The notes beneath the pieces are model-generated. The model saw only the letters and a list, made by a program, of their open reading frames with translations, had not been told where the DNA came from and searched no databases. The position numbers and the translations under genes are program-made. 13,316 bases of DNA, taken from NCBI GenBank assembly GCA_016865955.1, contig VGNW01000041.1, positions 1-13,316 on the forward strand, written 5' to 3'. Source of the stretch: Chloroflexota bacterium (lineage in GTDB: Bacteria > Chloroflexota > Dehalococcoidia > SZUA-161). Positions 13,279-13,316 of this stretch are shown here, in pieces. How positions within the stretch are numbered: the first letter of the stretch is position 1; the number at the start of each line of letters is the position of its first letter.

Positions 13279-13316
13279 TGGTATACTAGAGCACCTTTTT
13301 GAAATCGACGGCGGAG
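13279..13316 (+). promoter_or_regulatory. Rightward extended -10 and ribosome site for a gene outside the window
   Basis: TGGTATACT (13279-13287) is an extended -10 on the plus strand, giving a start near 13294. The window ends in GGCGGAG (13310-13316), a good ribosome site with no start codon yet, so a rightward gene probably begins within about 10 bases after the edge. Confidence 0.45.

Overview
The window looks like a chromosomal segment of a bacterium of the Chloroflexota, most probably a Dehalococcoidia-type lineage. Sigma-70-type promoters, Shine-Dalgarno sites, RNase III and FtsY indicate a bacterium. The strongest taxonomic pointer is a DUF2298 / 'Chlor_Arch_YYY' membrane protein, a family known mainly from Chloroflexota and Archaea, sitting among GT-C glycosyltransferases. 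This is inferred from family distribution, without any database search.

Layout. (1) 1-1080, minus strand: a MarR regulator and a downstream, window-truncated protein with an SdrD-B-like beta-sandwich domain. They form one transcription unit behind a perfect-consensus promoter flanked by small palindromes. (2) 1169-2831, plus strand: rnc (RNase III) and ftsY (SRP receptor), a housekeeping pair with its own promoter. (3) 2839-10739: a membrane glycosylation island of four large polytopic genes. Two paralogous GT-C-like proteins diverge from a shared control region at 4012-4182. The rightward one is followed by the DUF2298 protein and then by a 1003-residue protein that fuses a Gpi18-like mannosyltransferase half to a GT39 (PMT) half, with a beta-rich, discoidin-like domain in the first outer loop of the PMT half. 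(4) 10805-11278, minus strand: a RelE/ParE-type toxin and its small antitoxin, joined stop-to-start. (5) 11406-12248, plus strand: a DegV fatty-acid-binding protein, ending at a 28-bp perfect palindrome. (6) 12292-13158, minus strand: a xylose-isomerase-like TIM-barrel sugar phosphate isomerase/epimerase, probably from a nearly leaderless mRNA. (7) 13159-13316: a divergent control region with two direct repeats and two mirror-image extended -10 elements, ending in a ribosome-binding site for a gene that begins just outside the window.

The most coherent system is the glycosylation island. GT-C enzymes use polyprenyl-phosphate-linked sugars on the outer face of the membrane. The PMT half would start O-mannosyl chains on exported proteins, the Gpi18-like half could extend them or act on a lipid glycan, and the two paralogs plus the DUF2298 protein are candidate further transferases or lipid-sugar handling proteins. 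The enzymes' substrates and the link between the genes are inference.
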